The notes: generated by a model from the sequence alone, not told the origin. Positions 1 through 10,883 are shown, numbered from the stretch's first letter. The stretch: DNA of 64,000 nucleotides from Warburgia ugandensis (GCA_035236585.1 CP141137.1:42058057-42122056), one strand, 5' to 3'. Made by a program: numbers and translations.

Positions 1-353
1 GGTTAAACCCAGGGCTAAGAAGGAAGGTGCTAAGAACTAAACCTATGACCATGACTGAGTGTGTTGAGATGGCCTCTAAATTCGAAGAAGACTATAAGAA
101 AAACAAATTCACTAGATTTGGAGGAGGAGGCAATTATCATCAAAAACCCTCCAAGAAGAGTAAGAGATTGTCAAACAACTTCAGGCCTTCTAGCCATGAG
201 GGGAATTAAGCTAAATGGAGACCATGCCCAAAATGCAGTGTATATCATCCAGACAATGTGTGTCCTAATCCTATGCCACAACCACCATGACCTCCTATCA
301 AATGTTACAATTGCGGAAAGTTAGGGCATCTCTCTCATAACTACAACAAACCA
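1..353 (+). pseudogene. gag C-terminal part with two zinc knuckles (remnant)
   Basis: Gag packages element RNA in cytoplasmic particles, and its zinc knuckles bind the RNA. Two knuckles are visible. The first, at 225-263, keeps Cys-X2-Cys-X3-His-X4-Cys (starts CPKC, ends NVC). The second, at 303-344, reads CYNCGKLGH, but its last Cys codon is now Tyr (tac). An upstream stretch carries FEEDYKKNKF and a basic, Gly-rich region. A stop at 207-209 and a frame change separate this from the protease. The start lies outside the window. The family assignment is firm; loss of function is inferred from the stops and the lost Cys. Confidence 0.8.
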
Positions 354-653
354 TTGGAAGTTAAGGGTGCAAAACCTGAGAATGTACCACGTTATCAAGG
401 TAGCGTGTTCGCCAGTATTGATGGAGAGGCTAGAACATCTAATGTAGTCATTGAAGGTACATTGCCAGTATCCAATCACCATGCCAAAATACTGTTTGAT
501 TCTAGATCTACTCATTCTTTCATATCATGTGTATTTGCATCTAGTATACAATTGATAGTGAAGAAATTAAGATTTCATCTAAATGTGATGACACCAATGG
601 GTAAAATAGTTAGAATACAAGAATATCTTCAAGATGTACCTGTTGAAGCATAG
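354..653 (+). pseudogene. Retroviral-type aspartic protease remnant
   Basis: The translated frame contains ILFDSRSTHSFIS, which aligns with the active-site block of plant Ty3/gypsy proteases. That block normally has Asp-Ser/Thr-Gly. The catalytic Asp is kept at 498-500, but the Gly is replaced by Arg (aga at 504-506), which should inactivate the enzyme. In a live element this protease cuts the Gag-Pol polyprotein inside the particle. The frame ends in a stop at 651-653, before the reverse transcriptase. The listed ATG is only the first in the frame and is not a real start. Confidence 0.75.
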
Positions 654-662
654 GGAAAATGA

Positions 663-1500
663 ATGAATATAGACCTCATTTTACTAAACATGGTAGATTA
701 TGATGGCCCCAGCAAAGGGTTTATTCGACCAAGTAGTTCACCATGGGGAGAACCAGTGATATTTGTGAAAAAGAAAGATGGGTCTATGAGGTTATGTATC
801 GATTATCAGATGTTGAACAATGTGATAATAAAAAACAAATACCTTTTACCCTGCATTGATGATCTCTATGATCAACTCCAATTTGTTATGGTCTTTTCCA
901 AAATTGAGCTTAGATTAGGATATCATCAATTGTGTATCAAAGGTGAAGATATACCCAAAACTGCATTTAGAACCTGGTATGGACATTATGAATTTTTGGT
1001 GATATCTTTTGGATTGAACAATGCTCTTGCTGTATTTATGGACTAGATGAATAGAATTTTCAAGGATTTTCTAAATAAATTTGTAATTGTATTCATCGAT
1101 GATATACTAATTTATTCTACCAATATACGAGAACATTAGGAACATTTATGGATTGTATTAAACACACTTAGAAGACAAACTATATGGAAAATTTAATAAG
1201 TGTGAATTTTGGTTGGAAAAGTTCAACTTTCAAGGGCATGTAATTTCCCAGAATGGAGTAGAGGTAGACCCAACTAAGGTGGAAGCAGTAATGAATTGGA
1301 AACAGCCAAAGACAGTAACAGAAATACAAAGTTTTCTATGATTAGATGGATATTATCGTAGATTTATCCAAGGATTTTCCTGTATAGCTTTTCCTTTGAC
1401 TTCTTTGACTAGAAAAGGAGTACAATTTACTTGAACTGATGAATGTGAAAGGAGTTTCCAAGAGTTAAAGAGGAGATTGACTGCAGCACCAATATTGACC
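663..1500 (+). pseudogene. Reverse transcriptase remnant
   Basis: The first block (663-1043) shows the order typical of Ty3/gypsy [21 protein letters not shown], then [11 protein letters not shown], then [14 protein letters not shown]. The catalytic box FIDD is present at 1092-1103, after a stop at 1044-1046. Further stops occur at 1137-1139 and near 1188. A frame change near 1170-1190 moves the connection segment into another frame, where GYYRRFIQGFSCIAFPLT is readable around 1348-1401. RT copies the element RNA into DNA in the cytoplasm. The catalytic aspartates survive but the reading frame does not. Confidence 0.88.
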
Positions 1501-1890
1501 CTACCATAAGGGAGTGGAGGTTATGAGATATATTGTGATGCTTCAGGAAAAGGGTTAGGAAATGTGTTGATGCAAAATGGAAAGATCATTGCTTATGCTT
1601 CACGACAACTGAAGAAACATGAAATGAACTACTAGCTACATGACCTAGAACTTGTTGCGATAGTGTTTGCCTTAAAAATTTGGCGACATTACTTGTACGG
1701 AGAGAAATTCAATGTATTCACTGATCACAAGAGCCTTTTCACCCAAGCTAATTTGAATATGAGACAAAGTAGGTGGATGGGATATATTAAGGATTATGAT
1801 TTTGTAATTAAATACCATCCTAGAAGGGCTAATGTAGTGGCTGATGCACTAAGTAGACAAACAAAATCAGTATTGGCTAATCACCATTAA
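1501..1890 (+). pseudogene. RNase H domain remnant
   Basis: The segment reads [30 protein letters not shown], a stop in place of a residue near 1633, then [19 protein letters not shown] and DALSRQ. These are the successive blocks of the Ty3/gypsy RNase H, including the Asp residues of YCDAS and TDHKS. After TDHKS about three residues usual in the family are missing, which suggests a small in-frame deletion near 1735. RNase H removes the RNA template during reverse transcription. Stops on both sides show it is part of a dead polyprotein. Confidence 0.82.
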
Positions 1891-2890
1891 AGTTAGCTTT
1901 TGGTGAACAAATCTTAAAGGCCCAAGAAAGGGATATAGCAACCCAAGAAATGTGTGAAAAGACAGGGGTTAGTAAAGCTTCAGATGGGGGTATTCGGTTT
2001 CAAGGAAGACTTGTAGTTCCCTCGAGTTTGAGAAAAACACTACTATAAGAAGCCCATCAATCCAAATTTTCTATACACCCTGGAGGAACAAAAATGTACC
2101 AAGATTTAAAAAGAAACTTTTGGTGGGAAGGTATGAAGAGAGATATTAGGGAATGTGTGGCTAAGTGCTTAACTTGCCAGCAAGTGAAGGTTGAACATCA
2201 AAGACCAGCTGGATTACTACAAACCTTGGAACTACCAGAATGGAAATGGTAACATATCACCATGGACTTTGTTGTAGGGTTACCATGGACCCAGGCAGGT
2301 CATGATATGATTTGGGCAATAGTTGATAGGCTAACCAAGTCAGCACACTTCCTTTCGATCAAACAAAACCAATCTGTCGACAATTTGGCTTAGTTATATG
2401 TAAGAGAGATAGTTGGTCTTCATGGGGTACCACTCTCCATCATCTCTAATTGAGATGGGAGGTTTACCTCTAGAAGCTAGAAGAGCATGCAACAAGCATT
2501 GGGGACATCACTAAAGTTTAGTATAGCTTTTCATCCCCAAATGGATGGTCAATCAAAAAGGACCATTCAAACCTTAGAAGATATGTTAAGGGCCTGTGCA
2601 CTAGACTGGAGAGGAAGTTGTGATGAACATCTTCCATTGATGGAGTTCGCGTATAATAATAGTTTCCATGCAAGTATCAGTATGGCACCATACGAGGCAT
2701 TGTATGGACAACCATGTCGATCACCAACCTGTTGGGATGAAGTGGGAGAGAGGAAATTGATAAATTAGAACTTGTGGAATAGTGTCTATAGACAAGGTTA
2801 GAATAATAAAGAAAAGATTGTTGGCCGCGCATAGTCATTAGAAAAATTATGGGGATAAAAGATGCTGAACCCTAGAATTCGAAGTAGGTG
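1891..2890 (+). pseudogene. Integrase remnant (zinc-binding and DDE core)
   Basis: The N-terminal zinc-binding region is readable as IHPGGTKMYQDL followed by CLTCQQVK near 2168-2190. The core begins with MDFVVGLP, keeping the first catalytic Asp. The second acidic block is damaged: ISN, a stop, then DGRFTS near 2436-2466. The third, GQSKRTIQ, has Lys (2556-2558) where the family has the catalytic Glu. The region MEFAYNNSFHASI and APYEALYGQPCRSP (to about 2730) completes the core. Integrase inserts the cDNA into chromatin; this copy lacks two catalytic residues and has several stops. Confidence 0.85.
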
Positions 2891-3159
2891 ACCACATGTT
2901 TTTAAAGGTTTCACCAGTTAAGGGAGTGATGAGGTTCGAAAGTAAGGGAAAACTTAGTCCGAAGTGTAGTGGTCCTTCTGAAATTCTGGAAAGGGTTGGT
3001 GGCTTACAAATTAGCACTACCACGCCAACTCTCAGAGGTACACAACATATTTCATGTATCCATGTTACGAAAATAAATTCTAGATGTGACTCATATGCTT
3101 CAAAGGATACCAGAGGTGTTAAATCTAGATTTAACCTTTAAAAAAAGGGCAATCTAGAT

Positions 3160-3299
3160 CTTGGACAGGAAAGATAAACAATTGAGGACCAAATCTATCC
3201 CTTTAGTCAAGGTATTGTGGCAACATCATACAGTTGAGGAAGCTACCTATGAATTTGAAGAGGAAATGAAAAAGTTGTATCTTAGTCTATTTGAGTGAT
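3160..3299 (+). pseudogene. Chromodomain-like C terminus of integrase (remnant)
   Basis: The conceptual frame reads IPLVKVLWQHHTVEEATYEF, then EEEMKKLY, ending in a stop near 3297. This matches the short chromodomain at the end of chromovirus integrases, with the aromatic and acidic pattern VLW..H..EEATWE. In the family it guides integration to marked chromatin. The reading frame here is offset from the upstream core, so it survives only as a remnant. It is the main reason for calling the element a chromovirus. Confidence 0.75.
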
Positions 3300-3321
3300 T
3301 GTAAATTAAAAATTTCAAGGA

Positions 3322-3346
3322 CAATTTTTTTTGTAAGGGAGGTAAT
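3322..3346 (+). other. Degenerate polypurine tract at internal/3' LTR junction
   Basis: A T-run followed by GTAAGGGAGG lies just after AATTTCAAGGACAA, a wording common at the 3' end of plant Ty3/gypsy interiors. The polypurine tract primes plus-strand DNA synthesis. The first dozen or so bases of the LTR, seen at 28886 in the solo copy, are missing right after it, so the junction is eroded. Confidence 0.55.
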
Positions 3347-4374
3347 TTTTGTAAGGAGATTGAATAAATAATGAAATTGAAAATTTCAAGAAAAATTAAG
3401 CTAGAATATTAGGGTTATTAAAAATGCACTTCTCATAGAATTGGAATCAAGGTTGGAAACCTAGATATTTTATATATAATTGGAAAATTGGCTTGGATAG
3501 TCTATAAGTTTGTTCAATTATGAGTTTGAGAGAAAAATCTATATATTTTTCTCAATTTTTAACCTAAAAAGGGCAAAAATGTAATTCCACCTCACAATCA
3601 AGGTATAAGACATGTATAACTGAAAAATTACTTCGTGAACTGATTATGACACTAAGTACATCAAAATTTGAGTTCGTATGAAAATTTTATATTTGTCTGC
3701 ATCTTTCAACAAGAAGGGCAAAATGGTCATTTCACATTAATGGGGGCCCCACAGATGTGGGGCAATGATCTAGAAACATCAATAATTGGTCAAACCACTA
3801 CCAGCTGATAGTGGAGAGAGATGTGGAAGTGGGGGAATTTTTTTAATATAAAATTCAAAAGAGAAAAACATAATTATTAGGGGAAAATGATTAAATTTTT
3901 TAGAAAATGCCTATAAATACCTCACAAAAATTCCCAAAAATGTTCATAAAATTCACCAACTCCTCCTTTGATTCTAGCTTCAAATTACCTCTCCTTTCTA
4001 CTTTGTCCCTCTTTTCCTCTCTTTCTTTTCTTCTTTCTAGTTTTACCCATAAGTGGAAAACCTATAGAAATCTAGTGATCTAACCCTCATACCAGAAATC
4101 CAAACCGTCAGATCAATTTGTAACAATTTTATCTACAAAATTTTTATATGTAAAGTGAACTACTAGATGATTCCTGGTATTTAATAAAAAATTTATTTTG
4201 ATACAAAAATCTTTATATGTATTATGTATGTTGAGGTGAGACTTGGGTTGTGTTATAAATTGATTTAAAAAAAAAGAATTTTCAGTGCATTGTTAGCAAA
4301 AAAAATTCACTACTAAGGGCCTTGCCTTTGAAAAATGTATTACAAAATGTGTTACAAAAACCTAAGTTGCCACA
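3346..4374 (+). repeat. 3' LTR of the chromovirus, internally deleted (family B)
   Basis: The left part (3350-3440 and on) aligns with 28908-28990, and the right part (4156-4374) aligns with 33389-33604. Both contain the same GTATTACAAAATGTGTTACA block near the end. This copy is about 1.03 kb, while the solo LTR is 4.7 kb, so roughly 3.6 kb is absent from the middle. It ends CACA at 4374. A TATA-like box lies at 3912-3919 and a pyrimidine-rich leader follows at 3960-4045. Confidence 0.78.
3912..3919 (+). promoter_or_regulatory. LTR TATA box
   Basis: TATAAATA preceded by GCC is a standard plant core promoter word. It lies in the U3 part of the family B LTR, upstream of a pyrimidine-rich leader. 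The solo copy has the eroded form CATAAATA at 29464-29471. Activity is not shown. Confidence 0.5.
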
Positions 4375-7095
4375 GCAATCCACTAAAAATATCTCCACCA
4401 ATGGTCTTTCACTTTGGTCCTCTTGCAAGTTTGATTTCTAATGGTCCACCCTACTGTACATCTTTTCTAATTAGTTCTTTAGGTTAGCCTTGATGTAGAG
4501 ATGATCTTAACATTTAACCCTTTAAAAGTCAGGATGAACCATGATAGTGGATTTCCTGTATATGCTCCTCTCCCTTACAGATTTTTTCTCCTTTATTATT
4601 CTACATTTTATCAAATAAAAAACATGTAAATAAGAGCGTATATGCATCCTCCCTAGTGTAAAAATGAATAATTTTGTGTGGGGTCTCTTCCTTGAATATT
4701 CTGTTAGTGGGTCCTAGACTTTGCTTAGTTGTCCATGCACATGTGCCTTCATTGTATGTAAACTAGCTTGGGTTTCTCACTGTGTTGAATTTGATATTAG
4801 AACTTTCTTGACATTTGTTAAGGGTGTAATTTTAGCCAAAAGATCCCTAGTTTAGCATTTAATTAAACCTTCTAACTCATCAATTTGACAATTTTTAGAT
4901 AAAATATGGAAATTAGCTCAAATTGCTCATCTAACAGTAAATTGTCAAAATTAAGGTCAGATGATTATTTAAGCCAATTGGATGCTTAATATATAGTTTA
5001 GATTACTCTAATCTAGTCTTAAATCTTGCAGATCAACTAAAGGATGGTTGGATTGCTCAGATCAATATTCAATGTTGTATATCAACCAAAAGAGGCATGG
5101 ATGGATTAGAGTGAATTTCAAGGGTGTAGATGAGTCAAGAGAGCAATGAATGGACCAGATCTCTAACAAAATAGAATTTGAAGGATTCTTAATAGAAGAA
5201 GAGTCTTGATTTGGAGGAAGAAGAAGTTTTTTAATAGGAAACTAACTCTTAAAGGAACGAGGGAGAGATAAGATAAGAGGGAGGAAATCTATAAGAAGGG
5301 GCAATCGAGGGAGTTTTGAAAAAAAGTTTTGACGCTTTTAGTTTTGAGTTGTTAGGAGTTTTGGGTTGGTTTTTCCATTTAGTTTTTCTTGCCTTTTTCA
5401 GTTGCCTTCCTTGTCTCTATTGTTGCCATTTTTTTTTTTTTTTTTTTTTCCGTTTTCCTACTTCTGTCTTGAGATTCTAAATTCTATGGACCACAATCTC
5501 CTTTCACTCCCAATCTCCCTCTCTCATGTTCTTCTCCACTCTTGGCTGAACCGTGGGAGGGCAGCCTTCGTCCGATCCTTTTCCCTCAATTGTAATGTCC
5601 CTAGCTTTTCCCACGTCTCCCTCATCTCTGCCCTCTTCTTCTCTCCAGTCCACTGCACCGAACAGTTTTCCCTTTCTACCTGTAGCTTCACCCAAACTGT
5701 TGTCCACCCGAAGAGAGACCGACGTGCACCAACCAATATTGGGTAATCTGCCTAGTTCTTCCACCAGTCAGCCTCCATCTTTATTGCCCAATCCCATTAC
5801 CACACCACAGCCTAGTCTCCATCTACTTCACTGCTCACCGTGCATCTACTCCTCCACCCTGCGTTGTTCCTGACCCACCTTCTGTATCTCTCCCTGCTCT
5901 CTCGCATCATCTCCCCTTCTTATCTCTTTCTTTCTCTCACATTCCTACCTCTGTTTCCTGGTTCGAGCAAACCAGCCCTTGACCACTCTCTCCTCTGGAC
6001 TGATACTGGGCAACTGCACTAGCTCTGACGCACTAGCCCCTCTGCCCAGTTCCACCACACCAGGAGTAGGAAGGTCTACAAAGGTCTTGTTTTGTTAGGT
6101 CTTTATCGGCTATGCCCAGCACAATTCATTGCCTATGCTCCATCATCATGCCCAACTCAGAAACACAGACCGATCTAGTCCACCAGGGGTCGACTGCTTA
6201 GTCCTTTCCACACCGCCTAAACCAAATGCACTAGCACAGGCGTCTACCCAGCTCAGAGTCTTCACTAGAGAAAACCTGACACGGGTTTTCCCATAGTTTC
6301 CCCTTTCTCCCCCTATCTTCTCCTTCGTGACCGGCCTCCATCTCCTTCATTGGCTTTCTTCCTCGAGTTTTTTCTAGTAGTTCAAAACCAAAAATTCCAA
6401 AAATTCCCTCTATATAAAAATTAAAATCCCATTTGCATCCTTCTTTGTCTTTTTCCCTATTCGTATTTTGCTTATCTAGGTTTTATGTTGTTCTGAGATA
6501 ATTCCAAAAATCAGATTTTGGTTGATTTAAGCATAATCGAATCAATGGTTTAGCTTAAACCAACAGGTTAACATTAATTCATCCTCTATTTTAGATTAGA
6601 TTTTTAATTAATTTTAGGATATCATTTCGAGGACATCCATTAACATGAGTAAGATCTCTGATCTTTAATCTGAAATCCAAAAAGTGATCTAAATTGTCCA
6701 ATTCTCAAAATTCTTATCTAGGCTAGATCTCTTAGAATTTCTGAAATCTGCCTAATCTATCCAATGGATCATCAATTAGGAGTACCACAAATATATTGAT
6801 GGAGTTTCATTGAAGTTTATGAGCCCAGATCTAAAGAAATTACAATAATCAGTCAAGGGAAGTGGAATTTTCTTGTTTCTTTAGTTAATTCTCTTTCTTC
6901 TTGATTTGAACTTTGGTAATTCTCATTAATAAATTGTATTTGAAGTCTGATTTCTATTTCTATTAATTTTAATTTTTAAATAACTAAATTTTATTAAAAA
7001 CTCCAAATTCTTAAAGCGCATCCTTGTGGGATTGACCTGTGCTTGCATTAGCTATACCACAATAGCCCGTGCACTTGCAGACAAAAATAACAACA
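4375..7095 (+). repeat. LTR-like unit (family F) with pyrimidine-rich leader; no gene
   Basis: No coding sequence is recognisable over this 2.7 kb. It has the profile of a long LTR. There is an AT-rich left part with a TATA-like word at 5290-5297, then a C/T-rich stretch with a T21 run (5429-5449) and open pyrimidine-biased frames to about 6400. An AT-rich tail ends in GGGATTGACC and CCCGTGCACTTGCAG near 7030-7080. That ending recurs near 13600 (inverted), 21440 and 45820, and is the usual style of Athila/Tat-like LTR ends. No primer site follows at 7095. The left boundary is unclear. Confidence 0.45.
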
Positions 7096-7119
7096 TTCTG
7101 AACATCAAACTTCATGATT

Positions 7120-7500
7120 AATGGCATGTGGGCCCATGATGTTGGTTGAATGGTCGAATTGCTCTCTCAAGGGTTTCCATTGCTAAAATTATGCATTTTT
7201 TTCTCAATTGTAGACTGATCCTATAAAATACAAAATAAACCCTAATTAGTAATATTTAAGTTAAATTTATGATTTAAACTATGAAATTTAGGGATATTAA
7301 TTGTAATATTTATAAGTATATCAAATATCCTTACTTACATTTTGTTAGTCCTCTAGCAAAAGTACAAAATAAATAATAGAAAATTTAAAAACATTTAAAC
7401 CATTTCACGTGTGCTATCATCTGCATTTAGCATATGCAAAAAGCCTTTAAAACCCTAGGTTATCCCTAAGGACAAATTATACTCTCATAGGGGCTTTTAA
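7120..7500 (-). repeat. Copia LTR fragment, inverted relative to the copy near 59.5 kb
   Basis: The + strand here matches the reverse complement of about 59540-59910. Shared landmarks are GCATGTGGGCCCATGA, CCTAATTAGTAATATTTAAG and AAGTATATCAAATA. In the 59-kb copy this stretch lies upstream of a TATA-like box and a Met-tRNA primer site, so the fragment is the U3 part of that copia LTR. The homology fades by about 7560. The two copies are well diverged. Confidence 0.6.
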
Positions 7501-8510
7501 AAATGTTACGCATAAACATTTTTCAAAAACCCACATGGTAATTCCTTTATTCTCGATAGAAGGTGGTATGATGGAGATTTTAGGGGCATGAAAACAAGAT
7601 GAATTTGAAGGGAAATAAAACTAGAAAGATAGAATGGAATAGGAATGAAATTATGGTGGAAAAAGAAAATGCAAATTAGAAGATGAATAAAAAAGAAAAG
7701 TGTGTGAATATGGACTAGATGAGGGGGCATGCGAATCAATGATAAGAAAAAGAAAAGAAAAGAAAGAGAGACACCTTGGGATATGTAGGATGGATGGATT
7801 AGCAATGAAGTAAAAAATTAGAAGAATAAAAGGTGATGAATGATAAGAGAACTAAGGAAAATAGGCATGGAATCAATGAAAGAAAATTTGGAATTGACTC
7901 ACCTCTCCTGAATGGATTACAAGCGCAGATACTTTCTTCTCTTCTCCTCTACATATCCCAAGGTGTCTCTCTTTCTTTTCTTTTCTTTTTTTCTTCCTTT
8001 TAATTTTTCTTTAGGTACAATGGTAAGAGGGAAAGATGAAAATCAAACACCCCTCTCCCCTTGTCTATAATTATAAATTTCTTTTTGGTTTTTATCCAGA
8101 TCAAGATGATATCTTACCTCCTTCCTATCCTTTACTTTTGGCCAATCATATTCGTGGAAACTTTCCTCATATTTCCCTTATCCTCCTTCATTCTCTTTAT
8201 TATGTTTCTCTTTTCATATCTCATCTTTCCAAAATCCTTTAAAATCAAACCCAAAAATTATATATTTTCCTTTCCTATTTTGTAGATCTTGTCTCACCCA
8301 TTCTTTCCTATTTTTTGACCCTTAGATGATGTATAACCTTAGAGTGGAAGGCTAGGATTGTTTCTTTTCTTTTCCTCTTTATTTCTCCATTTGGATCATA
8401 CTTAGCTTAGGATTGATGGTTGAGATCTCTTTGGAGTTTTCTTTCCCTTATTCTCTTCCCAGCCACCATTTTTTTCTCCACCCAATCACAAGCCAAGTTC
8501 CACCAGTACT
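7501..8510. other. No gene; purine- then pyrimidine-rich spacer
   Basis: This stretch is purine-rich on the + strand up to about 7870 and pyrimidine-rich after 7940. The two halves are partly mirror images because of an inverted repeat (7747-7788 and 7949-7990, listed separately). The open frames near 7506-7805 and 8036-8285 are low-complexity and hydrophobic and match no family I know. Confidence 0.5.
7747..7990. repeat. Perfect 42-bp inverted repeat with 160-bp spacer
   Basis: The left arm at 7747-7788 (containing GAGAGACACCTTGGGATATG) and the right arm at 7949-7990 are exact reverse complements over 42 bases by eye. The spacer is 160 bases. Perfect arms in an otherwise decayed region mean a recent event or a maintained structure. 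It could form a hairpin in DNA or RNA. No transposase termini or target duplication were seen next to it. Confidence 0.85.
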
Positions 8511-9010
8511 AAAATTGGGGCTTTTAAAGTTGGCATAAAGAAGTCAGATTTTAATCAACCATCTTCGTAAAAATAATAGAAGCCAATTTGGAAGTCAATA
8601 TTAGAAAATGAATTGAAAAGTGGGGCTCTTCAAGTTCTTTTCCAAAATTGACTTGAAAAGCCCTATCTTAGTGTGGTGGGAAACACTTTTTTAATTCCAT
8701 TAACTTTAGAAGTCAGTTTTGAAAAACAACTTTAAAAGTGGAGACTTTTAAAGTCAGTTTTGGAAAAATGAATTTAAAAGCATAGACTTTTTAAAGTTAA
8801 TTTTCAAAAATTTGGGTTTCTTGCCACACTAAGTAGGGCTTTTAAAGTCAATTTTGGAAAATGACTTGAAAAGTGAGTGTGGTGTCCACATTTTCAAGTC
8901 ATTTGCCAAAACCAACTTTAAAAGTCCTATCGTAGTGTGGTGGAAAAGCCAAAAATTTGAAAAGTAGTGACTTTTAAAGTTGTTTTTCAAAACCAATTTT
9001 AAAAGTATGA
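8511..9010. mobile_element. Cluster of foldback MITE-like elements
   Basis: A motif of the form CACACTAAGNAGGGCTTTTA plus AAGTCAATTTTGGAAAATGA occurs repeatedly in both orientations. The clearest unit runs 8823-8945: the left arm (8823-8877) and the right arm (8893-8945) are imperfect inverted copies around a short centre containing GTGTGGTGTCC. Another arm lies at 8640-8695 in the same orientation as the right arm. There is no coding capacity. The architecture fits non-autonomous foldback DNA elements, but the superfamily cannot be told because target duplications are unclear. Confidence 0.6.
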
Positions 9011-9974
9011 CTCCCTTATATGAAAATTTACAACTTTTTTAGTCCTTTGTTTTTACTGTCTTCATCTATATTCAAACTAAAACTCATTTAGGTACATTTT
9101 ACCCTCGCTAGCTTCAACTAAATCACCAATGTGGAAAGTAGTCCTATCCAAAATTTGGGTTTCCTGATGATAGTAAGAGGCCAGATTAACTTGAAATAGT
9201 TCCAGATTATCTCTTTCATCATGTACTAGCTTGTAATATAGAGATGGAACAAAAGGATGATAAAAGGGGGTTATCTAAAAAATTCTTGATTTGCTCGTTC
9301 TTGTGTTTATATGTGTGTGTGTGTGTGTGTAAAGAATGCGTAATTGAATGCTTAATTGAATGAAAGGTAGGTGCCTTTCTTCATAAGGGTTTTTAAACTT
9401 AGAGAATAAAATCATAGTTTTTGAAGTTAGAAATGAAAAATTAACTTCAAAAATAGTTTTTAAGTCAGCTTTTATTTTTTGACTTTAAAAACCATTTTCA
9501 AAGTCAAATTTTTTCCAACTTCAAATATTCAACAACAAATGAACAAAATTTTCACATCTCACTATTTCACCTTTCGTCTCTATCATCTATAAGAGTTCTC
9601 TATGAATCGGTGTCGTGCTCCCTCGAAAAGCTCTTACATCTTCTCTAGTGACAAGGTAACACTTCCCCCACTCTCTTCCCCTGGCTGTTATTATTTGGAT
9701 TTGGTTGATGTTTAGGTTTTTTCTATTATTTGAGTGAGGGTGTGTATGTATGGTTACGGTTTTGTGTCTTAATTCTTCATTTTTGTTTTGTATCTGCATG
9801 TGTAACCCTATATTCAACTCTTCTTTTTTGGATCCAAGGAGGAAGTATCCCTCATTTGGATCCTTTAGTTTCGGATATTTATGTGTCTTTGTTTTATTTT
9901 TCTAATTGAGCTTATCATTTTGATTGAGAGTTTTAATGTATGTAGTTTTGGTATCTAGTCCTTTGTTTACTATT
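9011..9974. other. No gene; AT-rich spacer with a TG microsatellite
   Basis: Only low-complexity features are visible. A (TG)10 run lies at 9311-9330, and 9400-9530 holds short AAGTT/AACTT palindromic stretches resembling the foldback cluster to the left. The part from 9700 to 9969 is a diverged direct copy of 12770-12990, on the far side of the solo LTR. Confidence 0.5.
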
Positions 9975-10770
9975 TGTGATGACCCGGGTTTTCTCATGCA
10001 TTTTTAAATGAAAAATCTAAATTCCTAAGGCGGGATCCCTATTTGAAAAACAGTGCAATGCAGCGCAGCGAAAAAATATTTTATTTGAAATTCAATTTGA
10101 AAACCCTGAGTGTCATTTGCTTTCACAACAACCAAGATAGTTTTTGAAAAGCTTTAGAAATCATAAGTGTTTTTTCCCAGATCTATCCAAATCACAAAGA
10201 CACAGCTCAATCAGAATAAATGCAAATACATGTCCAAAGGGTTGAGAATTTACTTACATGTATAAGTGTTTTCCTTTTTGATTCACTAACACAGATGTCC
10301 TCTACTTGTGGATGGAATCATCCTGAAAAATGTTAAGGATAGGGTGAGTATATACTATACTCAGTAGGAGTCTATCACTACTAGTTTTATAATGCATGAG
10401 ATGTTATAAAATCATATGCTCTTTCAAATCATGTGCAAGTCTGAATACTCAAGTTCAATATCGATATTAAAAATCCATTGTCAAACTGAAATACTAACAA
10501 CTTAAGAATCTCACAAACCAAGTTGAAAGTATCATATATATAATAATAAGCATAAGATGCTTCATTGAATCCAACTCATGGATATCTATGCCCACGACCT
10601 CACTGCCGTGTGGTCCCCGGGTACCTAGGGACATAGGATCATATACCTCCACGGGGCATACGACACTTATTCATCGTAAATCATGCAATTTATGAAATCG
10701 GTTGCAAAACATGCATGCAATACATAAAATCTGCTCATGCTAGTATTGCATTCAAAGTCATAACCCTGCA

Positions 10771-10883
10771 TAGAAGCCTGACAGCCTAGAAGCCTGGTAG
10801 CCTAGAAGCTTGACAGCCTAGAAGCCTTGTCAGCTCTCTTTGGCCTGCCCTCGTCGGCCTGCCCTCATCAGCCCACCCTCATC
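10771..10883. repeat. Two adjacent minisatellites in the solo LTR
   Basis: Four copies of a 16-bp unit (TAGAAGCCTGACAGCC type) start at 10771, 10787, 10803 and 10819. Three copies of a 14-bp unit (GGCCTGCCCTCATC type) start at 10842, 10856 and 10870. A related AGAAGCCTGCC array with a CACCCTCATTAG sequel occurs at 38376-38470 inside element C. Confidence 0.75.

Larger units (their letters stand above)
1..4374 (+). mobile_element. Decayed Ty3/gypsy chromovirus (Tekay/Del-like), left end outside window
   Basis: A run of retrotransposon domains lies in the order gag zinc knuckles, aspartic protease, reverse transcriptase, RNase H, integrase and chromodomain. A polypurine tract and a 3' LTR follow. 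Integrase after RNase H places it in Ty3/gypsy, and the C-terminal chromodomain places it among chromoviruses; the double-knuckle gag and the domain wording resemble the Tekay/Del clade. Coding is broken by many stops and at least one frameshift, so the copy is dead. The 5' LTR and primer site must lie left of the window. Its LTR is a shortened relative of the 4.7-kb solo LTR at 28886-33604. Confidence 0.9.

Noticed and set aside
5366..6022. Open frames in a pyrimidine-rich stretch (126 and 106 codons)
   Set aside because: Low-complexity Ser/Pro/Leu/Phe translation in an LTR-like leader; overlapping frames on both strands and no domain.
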